Shown here: in pieces, positions 19,000 through 20,679 of the stretch
Layout: every line of letters begins with the position of its first letter
Position numbering within the stretch: position 1 is the stretch's first letter
Assembly: GCA_019425655.1 (NCBI GenBank)
Contig: NQWY01002893.1
Coordinates: 1 to 20,679 of the forward strand
Length of the DNA stretch: 20,679 nucleotides
DNA from: Rhizophagus prolifer
Lineage: Eukaryota; Glomeromycota; Glomeromycetes; Glomerales; Glomeraceae
Direction: 5' to 3'
Made by a program: the position numbers and the translations under genes
The notes under the pieces: model-generated
Seen by the model: only the letters and a program-made list of their open reading frames with translations
Databases searched by the model: none
Told to the model about the DNA's origin: nothing

Positions 19000-19690
19000 G
19001 TCTTAACATTACGAATAAAATATGCAAAGGTTAATACTTCAAAAGAACAACATTCTAAAATACCTTCGCTATGCTTGGTTTATATTTTCTTTTATTAAAC
19101 TTTAAACTTCACATTTGGGTAAAACTTAATTTACACTCCAACATTACATTTAAAGATAATAATATTTAATTGGAACAAAATCGATCTCTTGAGTTAAGAA
19201 CAAAACTAACTTTTATTGAATCTAAAAACAACTGACTACTCGAACCCTAAAGGAATTCAAGGTATATTTATACAAAATAAATTTACACAAAAATATTTTC
19301 TAAGTTATTTTTCTGGTGGGTAAAGAATCCCAAGCCTCAAATCTTGAATCTTGATTCCCAAGCCTTAAATCTTGAATCTTGATTCCTAAGCCTCAAATCT
19401 TGAATCTCGATTCCCAAGCCTCAAATCTTAAATCTTGATTCCCAAGCCTCAAATCTTGAATCTTGATTCCTAAGCCTTAAATCTTGAATCTTGATTCCCA
19501 TTAAATCCTTCATTCTTTTTCCCATGATGTCATATCTAAATATAACTACTAAAAATAAATAACTAAAAATAAACACTAAAAATAAACTCTATAAATAACT
19601 ATTGTGTGACATCATCATGTGATATCACGTGACTATACTACAACTATTAAACTATCATTTTCTAATGCTATACTTGATTCCAGCACTACA
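19000..19690 (-). repeat. Probable 3' LTR
   Basis: The start at 19690 is inferred from a TG directly after the purine-rich tract. The end, near 19000, is inferred from where the hAT sequence begins, so it is uncertain by tens of bases. A ttcaataaaag box, suitable as a polyadenylation signal, lies inside at about 19212–19222. Only one LTR is in the window, so it cannot be confirmed by pairing. Confidence 0.5.
19325..19500. repeat. 28-bp minisatellite, six units plus a partial one
   Basis: Units start at 19325, 19353, 19381, 19409, 19437 and 19465, with a partial one at 19493. Each opens gattcccaagcctcaaat and ends cttgaatctt, with one to three base changes per unit. It lies within the probable LTR. 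The low divergence between units points to recent expansion. Confidence 0.92.
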
Positions 19691-19719
19691 GCTACCCCGC
19701 CGCCATAAAATTTGAGTCC

Positions 19720-20410
19720 CCTCAAATTCTCATTATTACTTCAAAGTTTGATCGGTCTCTGTATTCTTTTAATAACTCTCCATTTACTGGCATCTTTAGT
19801 ATCTTTCCTTCCATGGTCTTAATTTTGTACGATCCCTTATATAGTACTTCATGGACATAGTAAGGTCCTTTCCATTTTTCTTCCAGTTTTCCAGACCATT
19901 ATTTTTCTTTAGCTGCATCATAATACAGTACTTTATCCCCAATACTGAATCCCTTTTTGATTTTGTTCTTCTTATCATGATATTTCTTCTGATTTTCTTG
20001 CGACTTATTAATGTTCTTTTTAGCTTCACTTCTTATCCTTAGTAATTCTTTTATTAATTCAATGACTCTTTCTGTTACAGTAGTTTCTTTTCCTTTTAAG
20101 TCCATCAGAGTTTTCATTTTTCTCCCATATATTAGGTATCCAGGTTCCATTTTTGTTGAATTATTTCTCTTGGTTCAGTAAGCAAAAAGTACTAATGGTA
20201 CTTTTAGGTCCCAGTCTTCGACATTCCTAAGTTTTGCTAAAGATTCATATAAGGTCTTGTTGAATTGTTTGATTAATCCATTGGTTTTAGGGTGATAGGG
20301 TGTTGAAAAGTTGTGTTTTATTATGGAAGTTAATTTATTCTGCTTCTTGAATTATCCAATAAATGATATTTGTTGATCTCCAGATGACTTTTACTGTGCC
20401 ATATTAATTT
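19720..20410 (-). pseudogene. Gypsy-type integrase, C-terminal part (fossil)
   Basis: Residues visible include HPKTNGL (the H-x-N-G box before the catalytic Glu region of the core), a W-x-x-x-V-P-L-V-L-F-A-Y box near 20.2 kb, then GYLIYGRKM, a long Lys/Glu-rich helix (RVIELIKELLRIRSEAKKNI) and the GDKVLYYD box of the GPY/F-type C-terminal domain. This enzyme inserts LTR-element DNA into the genome. Sequence from 20410 to the window end shows no clear motif. The gene is broken and runs into the purine-rich tract and LTR on its 3' side, as expected for a gypsy element. Confidence 0.75.
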
Positions 20411-20679
20411 GTGGCGAACTTGTCATACGATTCTCAATCTTTATGATTTTATCGTACTTAATTTCATGTGGATCATTTACTATACTAAATATATGTTATC
20501 ACTATTATTTCTTGTTTACACTTTTTCACTATATATCTCCAAAATTTTCTCCATTTTCATAGTATGCTAAAACTGTTTTCATGAATCCTCCTTTTATTTT
20601 TACTTCTAGAATTTTCTTTGATATCTAATTAATTTCCTTTTCACCATAACGTGTTGATCATTATATAATCTAATAAATA

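Larger units (their letters stand above)
19000..20679 (-). mobile_element. Ty3/gypsy-type LTR retrotransposon, 3' end (fossil)
   Basis: Read leftward, the parts are: the end of an integrase (about 20.4–19.72 kb) with a box like TPYHPKTNGL and, after it, MEPGYLIYGRKMKTLMDLKG and the C-terminal KIKKGFSIGDKVLYYDAAKE; a purine-rich tract at about 19691–19725 (gaggggact on the minus strand); and an LTR that may begin TGTAGTGCTGG at 19690 and end near 19000. The order integrase–PPT–LTR is that of the gypsy group. The element continues off the right edge. It is broken, with a few breaks, but the LTR with its minisatellite looks younger than the polymerase fossils. It abuts the truncated hAT. Confidence 0.75.

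Noticed and set aside
19325-19500. Regular repeats considered as a CRISPR array
   Set aside because: The units are adjacent with no unique spacers, and the setting is a eukaryotic LTR.
1-20679. tRNA and rRNA genes
   Set aside because: No cloverleaf with a TTC-arm box or rRNA-like conserved stretch was recognised on reading; a dedicated scan was not possible.

Overview
The window looks like repeat-rich, AT-rich nuclear DNA of a fungus, most plausibly an early-diverging one. An arbuscular-mycorrhizal species related to Rhizophagus or Gigaspora is my best guess. The basis is the very low GC of the spacers, the short GT–AG introns, and a mix of Polinton/Maverick-type DNA polymerases and integrase, a hAT transposon and a Ty3/gypsy-type LTR element. 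The species is an inference; nothing in the window names it. No rRNA, tRNA or CRISPR array was seen.

Layout. Bases 1–374 hold what may be the 3' end of a gene, followed by A/T-rich spacer with a possible short gene at 860–1090. Bases 1091–3496 are AT-rich spacer containing a degenerate family of repeats about 100 bp long (about 2045–2640) and an inverted repeat (2708–2793). A small two-exon gene, or relic of one, lies on the minus strand at 3497–3773.

From about 4150 to 8810 there is a virus-like fossil block. A Gag-like coiled-coil/zinc-knuckle polyprotein with a retroviral-type protease C-terminal motif runs leftward (about 7732 to 4400). A DDE integrase of the Maverick/Polinton kind runs rightward (7705 to about 8765). 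The two genes are divergent and their 5' ends overlap. The block is bracketed by an 18-bp tandem repeat on the left (4151–4240) and an inverted remnant of the same repeat on the right (8781–8809). I therefore suggest it may be one element, and I saw no reverse transcriptase in it. This is the most unusual structure in the window.

From 8824 to about 17140 lie two old, clearly diverged family-B (protein-primed type) DNA polymerase genes, both leftward and both broken several times. Each carries an endonuclease VII-like DHCHITGKY zinc module between the exonuclease motifs. Each is preceded, 170–280 bp upstream of its start, by a related nested hairpin (12335–12484 and 16990–17135). The second has an N-terminal zinc finger and a Pro/Val/Ala-rich linker.

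From 17172 to about 19000 lies a degenerate hAT transposon, leftward, with an intact dimerisation-region motif, one clean 57-nt intron, and an Asn where the first catalytic Asp is expected. Its 5' part ends where an LTR retrotransposon begins. The LTR (about 19000–19690) contains a 28-bp minisatellite, and beyond it lie a purine-rich tract and the end of a gypsy integrase running off the right edge. The likely order of events is old polymerase elements, then the hAT insertion beside the second one, then the LTR element cutting the hAT. None of the mobile elements appears complete or active.
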